This document shows, in pieces, positions 27,261-38,464 of a stretch of DNA of 64,000 bases. The translations under genes and the position numbers were made by a program. Location: assembly GCA_025769875.1 (NCBI GenBank), contig JAGFNK010000078.1:62001-126000 (forward strand). The letters are read 5' to 3'. The notes beneath the pieces were generated by a model. It ran no database searches and was not told where the DNA came from. It saw only the letters and a list, made by a program, of their open reading frames with translations. This DNA comes from Russula earlei (Eukaryota > Basidiomycota > Agaricomycetes > Russulales > Russulaceae). Position 1 is the first letter of the stretch. Each line of letters begins with the position of its first letter.

Positions 27261-27701
27261 ATCAGCATCGACATTGACGACAAGAAGCGCCACTACATGT
27301 TGCATGACCTTGATATCCTTCACGTCACTCCCTTCCATCCGGTCTATCCCTTTCCCCAATGCGCTTGTGTGATCAATTTCCTCTGATTATTTACAACGGC
27401 CACTCTCAGCTGTGCGTGGGTTTGTTTGGCTTGCTATTGCAATGTTTGCTCTCCTTTATATACCCTGAAATCATCACTTGCTTGCATTTCCCCACATTCC
27501 TTGAGTGTTGCTGAGTAAATATGGACGAGGGTTCTGTTAACTTTCAGTATTATTCCGCTTCCTTCCTCTCTACCTTCACTCTTGGCTTTTGAACATGTAA
27601 ATTTGTACATACATCAAAGACGATTGGAACTCTGACACGAAATTGTCAACGCTGCGTCGGGCCGGTTTGCGGACTACTCACCTTCACTCATCGGACCCGC
27701 C
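27261..27701 (+). promoter_or_regulatory. PUF gene 3' region with Pumilio-type element
   Basis: This gene-free stretch lies between the PUF stop and the next start. TGTACATA at 27604-27611 fits the classical Pumilio/Puf3 recognition element UGUANAUA, and TGTAAATT directly before it (27596-27603) is one base off. Whether the element is in the PUF transcript, in the next gene's leader or in neither is unknown. Confidence 0.35.
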
Positions 27702-28545
27702 ATGGGATCTGCCTTATCAAAGGCATCTCGGGCAGCAGCTGCCAGATCTGTAAAGAAACCATCATGGTCCGGCGCAAGGATGCCGGCGTACGACCCTAAT
27801 ACCCCGTCTATGCAGAGTGCACGCAAGCCTCGGGCCAGCGAATCCAAAACGAAAGGCACGCAACTTGTCCAATGTCTTTTGCTATTTTGACAATGAAAGA
27901 TATACCAGATATTCAAAGAGATGCAAAGGATCCTCAGTTGTCAGCTAATCTGAGCCGTTTAGAACCGGTGCGCGTTTATTATCACTTGCTACCAGCGGGA
28001 ACGGTGAGTTGTAACTGGCCCGGTTCACAACCTCTTTATTTGTCCCTCATCACATGCATCGCGGGCGGGGCTACTTCTACTACGGTTTCCGCAAAGAAAG
28101 CAAAATCAAGTCAAGGAGCTTTTCGAATCGCGTGCAAGAGCGGAGGATGAGGCGGCGAGCACGCGCACACCTCGCAATCGTCTGCACACCTCGTCGCTCA
28201 TCGCGCTTCTTCAGGAGCGCCAGAACGCGATCGTCGGCGCGGGAAGTCACGGCGCTGCAGAGACGGCGACGAGACAGCTTGCGGAGAAGTATGGGATGGA
28301 CGTCGAGCGGCTCGAGAGGCTCGTGCAGTCTGTGAATGTGCCGAGCGTGCGCGAGCGAGGGAGCGTGACGTTTGTCAGGGACGCCGAGAGTGGGGAGGAT
28401 ATTACGGTCGCCGAGGTAAGGGGTTTTGTTTTCCCCTTTCCCCTATACAGTCATTCATTTACGTTTCGTCCATTGTCAGGTCGAGTGGAGGGAGCCAAAG
28501 GTGTTGGGTGATCACACCGGTGCCCATCCGCCAGGATATACGTAG
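27702..28545 (+). CDS. Small protein of unknown function
   Basis: I do not recognise the family. A four-exon model, 27702-27866, 27938-28003, 28101-28415 and 28480-28545, gives 203 aa with consistent phases. The last two exons are the best supported: the segment SLIALLQERQNAIVG through YGMDVERLERLVQSVNVP is helical and charged like real protein, and the GTAAGG...CAG intron is clean. The first exon starts in a good context (CGCCATGG) and encodes a basic, Ala/Ser-rich, acid-poor leader (MGSALSKASRAAAARSVKK), which would suit a mitochondrial presequence. MG-x3-S would also fit N-myristoylation. The first splice junctions are the least certain part, because several acceptors are possible. Confidence 0.5.
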
Positions 28546-28732
28546 TCCGAGTGTCTGTTTGTTTTTACTTTGTGTATTATAATACATGATCCCCAAGAAG
28601 TGAAAAGTGAGGCAACTTCAGTGCCCGTCGCCCGTCCAAGGAGGGTTAGAGCACCGGTACTGCCAGCACGGCCCGCAACTTTGTCCCGACTCGCCTCTTG
28701 GGCCTGGGTCTCCAGCATCGCCGCAGCGAAAC

Positions 28733-30948
28733 ATGCTAAGAAGACAGACAAACGCGGCACTGAACAGTCGCCGGTGGTTTTCACACCGTTCAAGTCCACG
28801 CGGGTCATCATATGCTCTCACAAGAACCGTGGCCGTGGCTACGTCCCTCGCCGCCGTGGCCGCCGCCACAATTGGCCAGAAATCCATCGAAGGACCCATT
28901 CACAACGAAATTCCTCTCCCCAGCGTTCCCGATGCTGGCGCCAGCAGGACGAATGATGCCGGGACGGCTACTACGAAACTACGCGCGGACGACGGTGACG
29001 AGCTCAGGCTGCTCGTGTGGGGCTCCAACAGGTACCGTGCGACTTTTATCATTTCACTTCACCCTTGATTCGCGCTTCCTCCGCCTTTGTTTCTCCCCGC
29101 CACTCGCTCACCGTGTGTATATATATAAAGGGCGCGGATCGTCTCACCTGACGCGTCGGATGCGGCGCAGATCCGCACGCCGGCGGTGGCGTCCTTCCTC
29201 CAGGACGTGGCACTGCGTGACTTGGCCGTGCACGCGACGCATGCGGCCTGCGTCGACGGACGAGGAGACGTGTATCAATGGGGCGATGGGTTCTTGGGCC
29301 AACACCCCGCGTCTGGAAACCGAAAGCCCGCGTTGACGCTGAGGGGCAAGGTAGCGTTCCCGTTTTCTCGCCGCGGATCCCCCCCCCCCCCTTTTTTTTT
29401 TTTTTTTCTTCTGACTTTTATTCGCGTGTCTGTCGTGACGCGTAGAACGTCGTTAGTGTTCGAGTCACGGAGTCCCGCGTGTTTGCGCTTTCGGCTTCAG
29501 GGAGGGTGTATGTGATATCGGCAGAGGCAGCCCAACAGAGTCTGCCTTCAATGCGCTCGAGCTCGAGCACGTCACGGTGGGGCACGAGCTGGTTGTGGAG
29601 CGATGATGTAGGAATACAATATTCTGAGATCGTGCCAGCTCAAAAGCTCGCATGGGGCGAGAGGTGAGCATCGGTCGGGCCACATTCTCGACATGACCTC
29701 TTGATTGATCGCCGCTCTTTTCTTTTAAGGATTATCTCCATCGCCGCTGGCCGAGACCATCTGCTCGCATTAACGACTTTTGGTCGCACCTTTGCGCATC
29801 CTATAACCAAGAACGCCAATTCCCATGGTCAGCTTGGCTTCCGCAAGTTTGACATCCCTGACCCCTCTTTGACGTCGAGCTCGGCTGTTACGCGGTTTCA
29901 TGTGGAGCTCACCCCGAGAGCCGTTGTCGATCCTTACGCCCGGAGCTCTCGATATGCACGTGAATCACCCTCATCGGCATCTCCTGTATCTGAGAACCTC
30001 GTGAACGTGGACGATACGAACCTCAAGTTCTCGGACAAATTCTTCGAAGTTCCTGCGCTGAGAGGCGTCAACGTCGTCCAGATCGCTGCTGCCGCAAGAA
30101 GTAGTTTCGTGAGGACCGACACAGGAAGGGTGCTTGGCTGGGGTGCAAATGAATATGGGTATGTTTGTTGTGCCCCCCCCTAACATGAGTGTCCCCCCTT
30201 TTTTTACGTCAATGCTCCTGAAGGCAAATCGGTCTGGGTGGCAATGTGACACTTGATACAATTACGGTTCCTACAGAAGTGGTGCTATGGAGGGGCACAC
30301 CCAACGGCACGCGCACTCATTGCATCGATTTGAATGCCGGCGGCGACTTGGCGTTCTTCACTGTCGAACGAATCGATGGGACGTCGATCAGGAACGTCGA
30401 AGTCCTGTCTTGCGGCAATGGACAGTACGGTGGATTGGGCAACGCTTTGTTCACCAACTCTCAAAGCGTACCCGTGCGCACGAGAGCTGTCAGTGGGCTG
30501 TTGGAATGTACGTTTTTTTATTATTTGATTCCTTGCGCAACCCCAAAAAACACACCTTGCCAACTATTGACGTGTGATCGTATCGTGCCAGTCTCGGAAA
30601 AGACGAACAACCTGCAGCCCATTGCGCCGCATGCGCTCTCGGTATCGCCAGATGGACATGTGCTACTCGCGCTCGAAACGCACGCACAGGCAGGACCCGG
30701 CGGGGGTGGACGGGATTTACTCGCATGGGGTACAAATTACGATTTTCAAGTTGGCAACGGGAAGAGAGCGAGCATCGCAGTGCCGACAGTGCTAGAAACA
30801 GCAGACGGAGATCGGATTATGTTAGGAAAGCGCCTGGCTAAGGTAGTGCGAGATGCGCAAGGACGAGTCTGGAGGCGAGGCGTTAGAGGTTGAGCAAGTT
30901 GCGATCGGAGGGTACGGCACCAGCCTGGTGTATTGGAGGATCGCCTAA
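28733..30948 (+). CDS. FMP25: RCC1-repeat mitochondrial protein, Fmp25-like, with a 3' frame break
   Basis: This resembles yeast Fmp25, a mitochondrial inner-membrane RCC1-type beta-propeller implicated in respiratory complex biogenesis. Exons are 28733-29031, 29131-29350, 29446-29663, 29730-30158, 30224-30507 and 30592-30948. The N-terminus MLRRQTNAALNSRRWFSHR looks like a presequence and is followed by a hydrophobic Ala/Val/Thr segment. RCC1-like blades include LLVWGSNRARIVSP, VDGRGDVYQWGDGFLG, AAGRDHLLALTTFGR, LGWGANEYGQIGLGG and LLAWGTNYDFQVGNGKR. The frame as read stops at 30893. Skipping one base near 30873 instead gives the family-like ending VEQVAIGGYGTSLVYWRIA and a stop at 30946-30948. 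I take the longer form as ancestral. The intron at 29351-29445 holds a C10/T run. Confidence 0.8.
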
Positions 30949-31087
30949 ATGTGCCCCTTTACCGGCTTTACCGCTTACAGCACACCCGTTACGTTCCCCC
31001 TCCATTCTGTTCCCATGCCACGTACAATAAATAGTTTCATGCCCTTGTTAACGACCGTCGCTTCTCCGTACTCGCTCCTGTCAAGCC

Positions 31088-31727
31088 ATGACTACTTCCT
31101 TGTCGTCTCTGGACATGCTCTCCCTCACTTCCAGCTCGAGATGGGCAAGCGATTCGCCCTCAGATGAAGATGAGATCGTCTGGTCCTTATCGTCTTCCGC
31201 CGTACTCTCTTCTCCGTCCCCCATCAACTCTCCCCTATCTGAAACGTCCGACTTTGTGCTCGTCCCACGTAGCGTCGATGGTATCGGTATGAGTGCAACT
31301 GCAGTTGCAACCGCAACCGCAGCAGCCGCCGCTGCTGCTGCGGCGGACCTCGCAGTCGCAGCACCTCCGGCAACTGCCGCAGATGTTATCGCAGAGCGCA
31401 TGGCCGCGCTCTCGCTGAGCAGCACCGCATCATCCCAGTCACGTCGCGATGATGATACATCAGCATCTGCCGCTGACACATCCGGGTTCGTGCCAGCGAA
31501 GAATGACGCGGGCAAGGAGGGTGGCGCCACCGCCCCACCTACGCCTACGCCCGCACAGCCCCAAGAGCCGACGACACATTCGCCCGCGCGGCCGAGGAGC
31601 ATTCGTAAGAGGGCAAGGAAGGCAAACGCCCGCCCCACCACTACCACCTCCACCTCCTCCGCCTCCGCCTCCGCCTCCTCTTCCTCCTCCGCTCGCGCCA
31701 CAACATCTTCGTTACCACCACCACCAC

Positions 31728-31761
<34 letters not shown>

Positions 31762-32715
31762 ATCGCCGCCGCCGTTGCCCTCCTCGCCCAAAGCCGCGGG
31801 GAGAAAAACCGATGGTTGTTCCTCCTCCGCGGTGACTGCGCGCAAGTCGAAGAAGGGCGCCGCCACAAAGAAGGGCGCCGGTTCCGCCCCCCCTGCCGCC
31901 GCTCGGGCCACCTCGTCGTCGTCGTCGTCGTCGATCGTCGCGCGCCCCGCCGCCGGCGCGAAGCGGCCGCAGAAGCGCCTGCAGCCAATATTGGGATTCG
32001 GTCTGTGTGTCGTCGATGACTCGCTGTCTGAAGCGAGCGCGAGCGGGGGGGAAGAAGCGTCGGCTCCGACCGTCGGATACCACGAGGCGCATAAATTCAT
32101 GACTTCGTGCGTCTACCCCGCTTTCACCACCTCCGTTCGATGCTGCCCGCAGGCAATGCGCTGACCATGACCAAAACGTGGGGTCGTTTTTTTTTTTTTC
32201 CGATTCCGCCAACTCGTCGTCGTTCGCCCTCGTTCGCCCACCATTCCCCGCCTCTCCATCAATACGGTTCCAACAACCACAAATTCCGTTTTGACTTTGG
32301 CTTCCTTCTATTTTTTTTTTTTTTTTTTTTTCGTTGTTGTGCCGTGCCGCCGCCTTCCCCTCCTTGCAGGTATCTTGCGCATCCACCACCGCCGGGCAAC
32401 AACGGCTCGGCCCTGCTGATGCTGCAAGCGCTCATCCTCGAGCTCGGCTGCCTGCCCAACATGGCGACCGGCAAGTTCTCCATCCCGCAGCTCCCTAGCT
32501 CCATGCGGCAGGCGAAATTGCTCCTGAAGAGCCACGCGTTCATCAACGTGCGCGACTACCTTGCCGTGCGGGAGCAGGGACAGGCCGCTCTACGGAGCGT
32601 GATGCACCCCAGCCGAACGAGCCTCGTGCGGGAAGTGCGCAAAGGGAAGCGGGTGCCCGTACAAGAGGTGAAGAAGGCCGGGCTCAAAGTCTTGTTGATA
32701 AATACGCGCTCCTGA
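31088..32715 (+). CDS. Low-complexity protein of unknown function with a conserved-looking C-terminus
   Basis: I do not recognise this protein. Exons 31088-32106 and 32370-32715 give 454 aa. Residues 1-~310 are dominated by Ser, Ala, Thr and Pro homopolymers (poly-Ala from GCN codons, poly-Ser from TCG/TCC runs) with basic patches such as RSIRKRARKA, suggesting disorder and possibly nuclear location. The last ~130 residues look ordered: YHEAHKF, then LLMLQALILELGCLPN, SMRQAKLLLKSHAFINVRDYL and KKAGLKVLLINTRS. The intron is 263 nt, several times the local norm, and contains T9 and T18 runs. The mirror open frame on the opposite strand comes from the GC-rich repeats and is rejected. Confidence 0.65.
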
Positions 32716-33112
32716 AACCTTGTACCCCCCTGAAGCTTATATGTACGTATGCAGTCTTGGTCGTTGTCATGATATATTTTGCGTTTACGTTTGTACTTGT
32801 AATACACATCTGCAACTTTGTCTTACCAAACTCACTTGCCCTGTTCCGAAGTCCTTGTTTAATTTTCGACGCCTTCTTTGAATGGGTTAACAAAGTACGA
32901 TTACGGCACAGATATTTGTATGTACTGTAATTCGAGTCCACTTATTTCGAGTCCACGATAGTGAGTGAAGTTTTCTAATCTCTCAGCCGACAAGAGGGCC
33001 AGCCCTAGCGCGGCTAAACGCTGTCGCTGTAGATGGCGAGCATGTAATCAATAAAATAGTGGGATGTGACGTCGGGTATATGGATCATCCGAGCCCGCAA
33101 ACTCAAACTCAG
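32716..33112. other. Intergenic, convergent 3' ends
   Basis: This stretch holds the 3' flanks of the low-complexity gene (+) and the secreted beta-barrel gene (-). A 12-base direct repeat, TTCGAGTCCAC, occurs at about 32932 and 32947. I see nothing else. Confidence 0.4.
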
Positions 33113-34320
33113 CTAGGGATGAGAAACCGATGAGGCAACTCCGAGACCAATAATGGCCTGGTACAGGGTAAAAAGGGTACCGTAGTTACCCTGCGCATTA
33201 GGGTCAATGGTTCCAACTGGTTGGGCAAGACTACTCGCTGGGCCAGTAGTGTAGTCGGGCTGAGGTGCCGCCGAAGTGGAGCTAGATATGGAGGTCGAGA
33301 GTGGTTGAGACGTAGTGGAGGTTGTGGTCAACAGCGAGCTGAGCATTGTCGATGTCATAGAAGCGGTCGTGCTGGAGCCGAGGTCGACGCTGGGACTGGG
33401 ACTGGGGCTGGAACTGGAACTGTCGCTGGAGATGGAGATGGAGATGGAGCTGGAACTGTCGCTGGGACTGGAAGGAGGAGGCGGAGGCGGCGGCGGGGCT
33501 GGAGTAGTGGTCGTTTGTGGAGTTGGAGAAGGGGGAGGGGGAGGGGGATTGTATTGAGTGGTAGGCTGGGGAGCAGGTGTGGTGGTCGTGTGAGTTGTGG
33601 GCGCCGGGGGCGGTGGTGGTGGCGGCGGCGGCGGCGGCGCAGGTGGGGGTCCTCCGCCACCACCACTACCATAAGACCATACGGCTTGGAGTACACCCAA
33701 ACCGAGGTCACCATTAGAAAGATATCCGAAGAGGCCCTCGGTGAGATCGAGACCGCCGCTACCACAGCCAGGGCACTGTGAAGGAAGGATGAGATGGGGA
33801 GGCAATAAAATAAGCTAGACGGTAGTCACCCTATCGACAATAGTGGCAGTAGCGGTGAGACCACCATATGAAATGGTGATTTGTTTCCCACAGTTTGGAC
33901 CAGGATAACCTGAACCGAATTCCTATGAAGGGATGGGTCGTCAAAATCTCATAACGACCAAAGGAAGCATGAGAGACTGACCGCGGCATTGAGCGCAACC
34001 ACCTAAGTAAGACAAAGTGTGAATAAACTTTTGATTAAAATATATATTTCAGCGGTTACATACCCAGGCACTTGCAGGGTAATTTCCACCACAAGCTGTA
34101 CTACAGAACTAGTCGGGCGCAAGAGATGTAGTTAGAGAGGAAGGACGTACGTGCCGACGGTGATATCATAGTATGTCAAGGGGACAGTGCGTTTATACAG
34201 AGAATGACTGCGACCGCGGAGACCCATCTCAGAATGCCGCCGGGCGAGGTTGCCATCATGACCGGCAAGGGTATATAGAGGGAGTGAGAGGGCAAGGAGA
34301 ATGGATGAAAAGGAGCGCAT
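33113..34320 (-). CDS. Secreted double-psi beta-barrel (RlpA/expansin-like) protein with Pro/Ser-rich tail
   Basis: Exons are 34320-34151, 34100-34064, 34002-33982, 33922-33830 and 33775-33113, giving 327 aa with consistent phases. MRSFSSILLALSLPLYTLAGH is a signal peptide. The DPBB domain (~residues 50-145) shows LTYYDITVGTTACGGNY, VVALNAAEFG, NCGKQITISYGG, ATIVDRCPGCG and LDLTEGLFGYLSN; the Asp in VDRCPGC is the family's usual acidic residue. Family members are small secreted wall-associated or plant-interaction proteins and need not have enzymatic activity. About 160 residues of poly-Pro, Thr and Ser follow, likely O-glycosylated. The tail TLFTLYQAIIGLGVASSV is hydrophobic and could be a GPI-anchor signal. 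Exon 3 is a 21-nt microexon. Confidence 0.82.
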
Positions 34321-37300
34321 TGCGAAAAAAGGACAGGAGAGGGGCAAAGAGAGCGACACCCCGATTTCTTTAATATAAAAAAAAAAAAAAGAGGGCGGGG
34401 ACGGGAAGCGGTAGTGGGTGGGAGAGTGAGAGCCGAGGGGCAGCAAATTGAGACAAGGTGGCGTGTCCGCATTTATTGCGACTGGCTATTTCCAATTCCC
34501 GGCGCTCCCGGAGGCCGACAAAATTCACTTGTACTTTCACTTTCTCTGAGTAAAACATAATCAACCACTGGTAGCCATAGCTACATTCTCGTCCTCCAGT
34601 CCATCCAAAAAACGTGGACGGCGAACGCGATGTCAGGTGCGGTGATTACGTGTAGCAACCTGTGGCAGACAAAAACAAACAAAAACAACCATTAATAAAT
34701 GCCCGCGGTCAAAAGTCGCGTTTCTTCACGCGTCGCGCTTCTTTGTCCAACGAGTACACCACCCATGTTTCGCAACCAGTCCTCTTGTTCCCCTTACATG
34801 CCTTCCCGAGGCCTTAACGCCCTTGGCTCTCCCACTCCCCCACTCATCAATGGTCTTCCACGAATCCGTTCGCCACAAGCAGCCAAAGAGATCCATCCTA
34901 CTACCTAACATTCTGTGGGATGTCATCTAACCCTAAGTAGTCTTCGCCTCCTCCGCAACCCCCTTAGGTTCGATCTGGCCTTTTTTCCGTCTGCTTTGGA
35001 TGTGAACGACAATCCACGCGTCGTTGGTATCGCACTGGCCTTCAATTGGTGTCCGAATATAGACAATCGTGCACGAGCCTGTCGTTCGACCTCACGTGAC
35101 TTTCTATGACTTGCGCACCACCACTTTCCCATTTCCGGACAGTGTCTCCATGTCACAACGGCCCCTCGCTTCTCGACTCACGTACAGATCCCCGTCACGT
35201 GCTGCCTTGGGACCTTAGCGCTCGAACCACGCACCTACTTCCACCCACAGAATCCCGTTCACCACGTGTATTCATTGGGGCAGGTGTGGCAATGGGTGAC
35301 GAGGAAGGCAGTGCGGAATCGCGTGTCAAACGTCGTGTGGGTTTGGCCTTGGACACGAGAAGTGCGTTTGCATTAATCTCGGAGGCAGGATGCTATACGA
35401 GCAAGTTACGCACAAGGGTTCACGATATAGGCTCTTGCAGCCCAGGTCACATACAAATCGCCTTCGTGCGGTTCATTTCATCCTGGTGTCGCTCAGTCTC
35501 TACATTTCTTGCGCCATGCCTTTGCATCCTTCCACGCTCATTTGCAGCGGAAAATACGCCATCGTTCTTCGGAACCGAACCACCGTACTGGATGCGAGGT
35601 AGCCTGGGTCTCGGCCCTACCTGAGCTCTGCTCGACCCGGTGACATTCCTGTTGGATTTGCTCGCCGTAGGCCGCCTCATCCCCTCTGCTTTGCTTCGCG
35701 TCATGAGGCTATTGCAGGGGTCGAGGATAGGGGCCTCAAAGCGTTGTAAAACGTTGCTTAATCCGCATGGCTTTGTGGCGAACGAACTCTGGGTGAAAAG
35801 GCCATTGCTTGCCCTGGTGGAATGCCGGATACATACAGGGAAGAATGCGATCGGAATGGAGGCCGCACCAATGCATTACCCGGTGGCATATGAGGGTTTT
35901 GCTTGGCTTCTAAGCTGGCCCTGGACTAGGTGCATCGAGTGGCGGTGATCCTTGAGGAGGCTCATGCTTGATCTCGAGATTACCGCCAAGTACTTTCGCC
36001 CACCCTCAACTGCGATCCTATCCTACACAGATAGGCGCACTACATCACTGCCGCGCAACTAATCAGTCCCTCACCGTGGGTCCAACAAGTTTCGATACCT
36101 CTGTACTTGAGGCTGGCCTGAATCTGCTGCCGGTGCACTTCTGCGATTCCATCTCCACCCTTCCTCGTACAACCCGTCTGCGACGACCCGTCTCCTCGAG
36201 ATGGCCCGTGTTCATCGCGAACGCTCTTCCACTCCTATCTCCCTGTACTGGTGTGATACCAGTAGCTTGATGAATCTGTCCCCCCAGCCGGTGTTCCTCT
36301 GCATGCAGCCGCACACCGATGTGCGCTCGAGCAGTCTTGAATTGTGGTGTCCCCCGGGGTGCTGCAAAGAGCTGCGTGCTCGCTGTCAAGATTGTTTGAG
36401 CGGCGTATTGGCGGTCGCAACGACTGCATGAAGTGAGGATCGCTGGCAACGGATGAGAGCATCTGGGTAACCAGCCGGTCTGGGGAGTGTTGTAGGGGGT
36501 ACACACTGGGAGACCGAGCGCGATGCACGGTCTAGATCGGAGCGGAGAGCAGGCATTGTGCGTTGCCATGCGCAAACATGGCAGCGAGAAGGTCAATGGG
36601 GCTGTGGTTGCGAGCAGAAGCGCGGCAGATTTTGGGAGGTCAAGATACAAGTGGATGGCTCACGGTGGTCAGAAACGTTCGTGCTTTGCGCCGGGCGGAG
36701 TATGAGAAGGGCAAGGGTCTGATGAACCCGCGGCGTGGTCATGGACTAGTGGTGTAGCGGGGGAAGCTGTATGCTTCGAGAGATGGGTCGGCTGTGCTGA
36801 CGATGCCATAATTTTTTTCTCATCTCGCTTTCGTAGCGATTTCGTCATCACTCCCTGCTGGAGGTACGTGGATGACAGGTGAATTTTCCTGTTAATGCGA
36901 ATGCCGTATGGTCTCGTTAAAAACTCCTTTTTGTGTAGGTGCAGGTATGGTCTTTATCCCATCAGGATTTCGAATGGGCGTTCGTCTGCATCATGATCTT
37001 CGATGTTTCCTTGTAAATTATACGAACGCCATCGCACCCTTCTCGTATGTTCGAGCGGTGTCATGTATTGGAAGTTCGTGTGAGTCCTTGTCTAGGACGT
37101 GTGTCACCGTCTAACGTTGCGATTTGTGAAAGAAATTTAGGCGGAACCGAAGCTACACTTGTCTAAAGGAAGATTGATGAGGACCATCTCGCCCTCTGTT
37201 GTACTCTCACTAACAATGAAGCTCATCCTAAGACTAAAATAGTACTGGGGCTTATGCCAGAGTGAATTATAATCATTGCGGTTGTACGCTGTGCCGAATA

Positions 37301-38464
37301 GATGCAACCCCGCGCGTAATTTGGTGGACACCAGGAGTTCCCAAGGCAAGCAAGGGAGATACAAAGCTGATGCCGTTGAAACTGAGACGACAAAGCACTC
37401 TATTTGATTAATCTGCTAGCCTCCTTGCACAAGGAAAGGCACGGAAGATGGATACCAAATTTCAGTGACATTCCACAGTGACCAACACAGTGGCCATACT
37501 GTCCCCTACCAGTATCTCTGCATTTGCTTTTTTCTCTGTATCTGTTCAAACAACTCTCCTCAAAACATTGTAGCACTATTATGTTCCCTTGATCTCATTC
37601 TAGCAGAGAAAAATGGAAATGCATCAAGTAGTTCCTGAGTTTTATTTTGGTTGAGTTTGACTGCCGAGATATGGGTGGTGGACTGCCGAGATAACAGTAG
37701 GGGATAGTATCTGGTTGTGGTTGAACACCGACCGGACACAGGCCACGCAGCCAAACGTGCCCACGATATTTGATTTGTGTCTTGGTGGGTAATGTGTCCG
37801 TTTCGTTACCTGTGGCCGCAATAAATCCTTTTTTTTTCAAACGTTTCGTAAAGGTAAAGGAGACCCGGGGCCTCCGCGGTGTTAACAGTGTATGATACCT
37901 TGTTTATACGATCGAGGGTTGAACGTTGGACGACCTGTCAGCACATGTCAGTGCTCTAGTGAGGCACGCGTTTACTCCTGGGCCTGCGTCACGGCGACAT
38001 TACACTGGCCGGGCTCAGAGGATGGAGGATCTTGAAATTTTATGCGTGCCCCCCCCCCCCCCCCGGTTCATTCATCAAAGTGAGCGCATTTAATTGAGCC
38101 CGTGAACTGTTCACCAGTGTTGATACGATCATCAGGAGACGTGCGGGCAATCAAGCCGTCGTGGGGTGCACGCTGTCGAACGAACATGAAACGAGTGTAA
38201 ATATAGTATATCGGCTGGAACACGTCCCGTGATGATGGGAGCTCGGAAACGAAATGAAAAGGCATTTGCGCGCACGTGCATCGCGCAAGGTATCCGCCCA
38301 CGGCATCACGAGGATCGCATGCATGCACGGCCGGTCCATCCATCTGACCACGAGGCCCCACGCGTGTTCGTGGTCCAATCAATCCGACTCACGTCCGAAC
38401 CCAAGCAAGAACAAAACCCCCAAGAAGAACACAGACACAGACACAGACACAGACACAGAACGAA
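34321..38464. other. Gene-poor region of about 4.1 kb
   Basis: I could not assemble a convincing gene here on either strand. Open frames such as 35106-35624 (+) and 36063-36650 (-) lack motifs, codon-like patterns and splice partners. Local features are the repeated 13-mer GACTGCCGAGATA at 37659 and 37681, a C16 tract near 38049-38064 and an ACACAG microsatellite at ~38430-38459. It may hold decayed mobile DNA, but I see no terminal repeats, integrase or reverse transcriptase motif. Confidence 0.45.
38430..38459. repeat. ACACAG hexanucleotide microsatellite
   Basis: About five tandem copies of the hexamer run just beyond the stop codon (38465) of the putative minus-strand membrane protein, in what would be its 3' UTR. 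Confidence 0.85.

Noticed and set aside
27674..27916. 80-codon minus-strand frame with protein-like composition
   Set aside because: Antisense to the first exon of the small unknown gene, where the plus strand offers a consistent four-exon model.
31081..32100. 339-codon open frame on the minus strand opposite the low-complexity gene
   Set aside because: It mirrors GC-rich trinucleotide repeats (runs of Asp, Ala, Glu), has no motif, and the plus-strand gene has a sensible splice to an ordered exon.
35106..35624. 172-codon plus-strand frame
   Set aside because: Same reasons; no splice partners found.
36063..36650. 195-codon minus-strand frame in the gene-poor region
   Set aside because: No recognisable motif, no signal or membrane segment of normal type, and amino-acid composition is like random translation.
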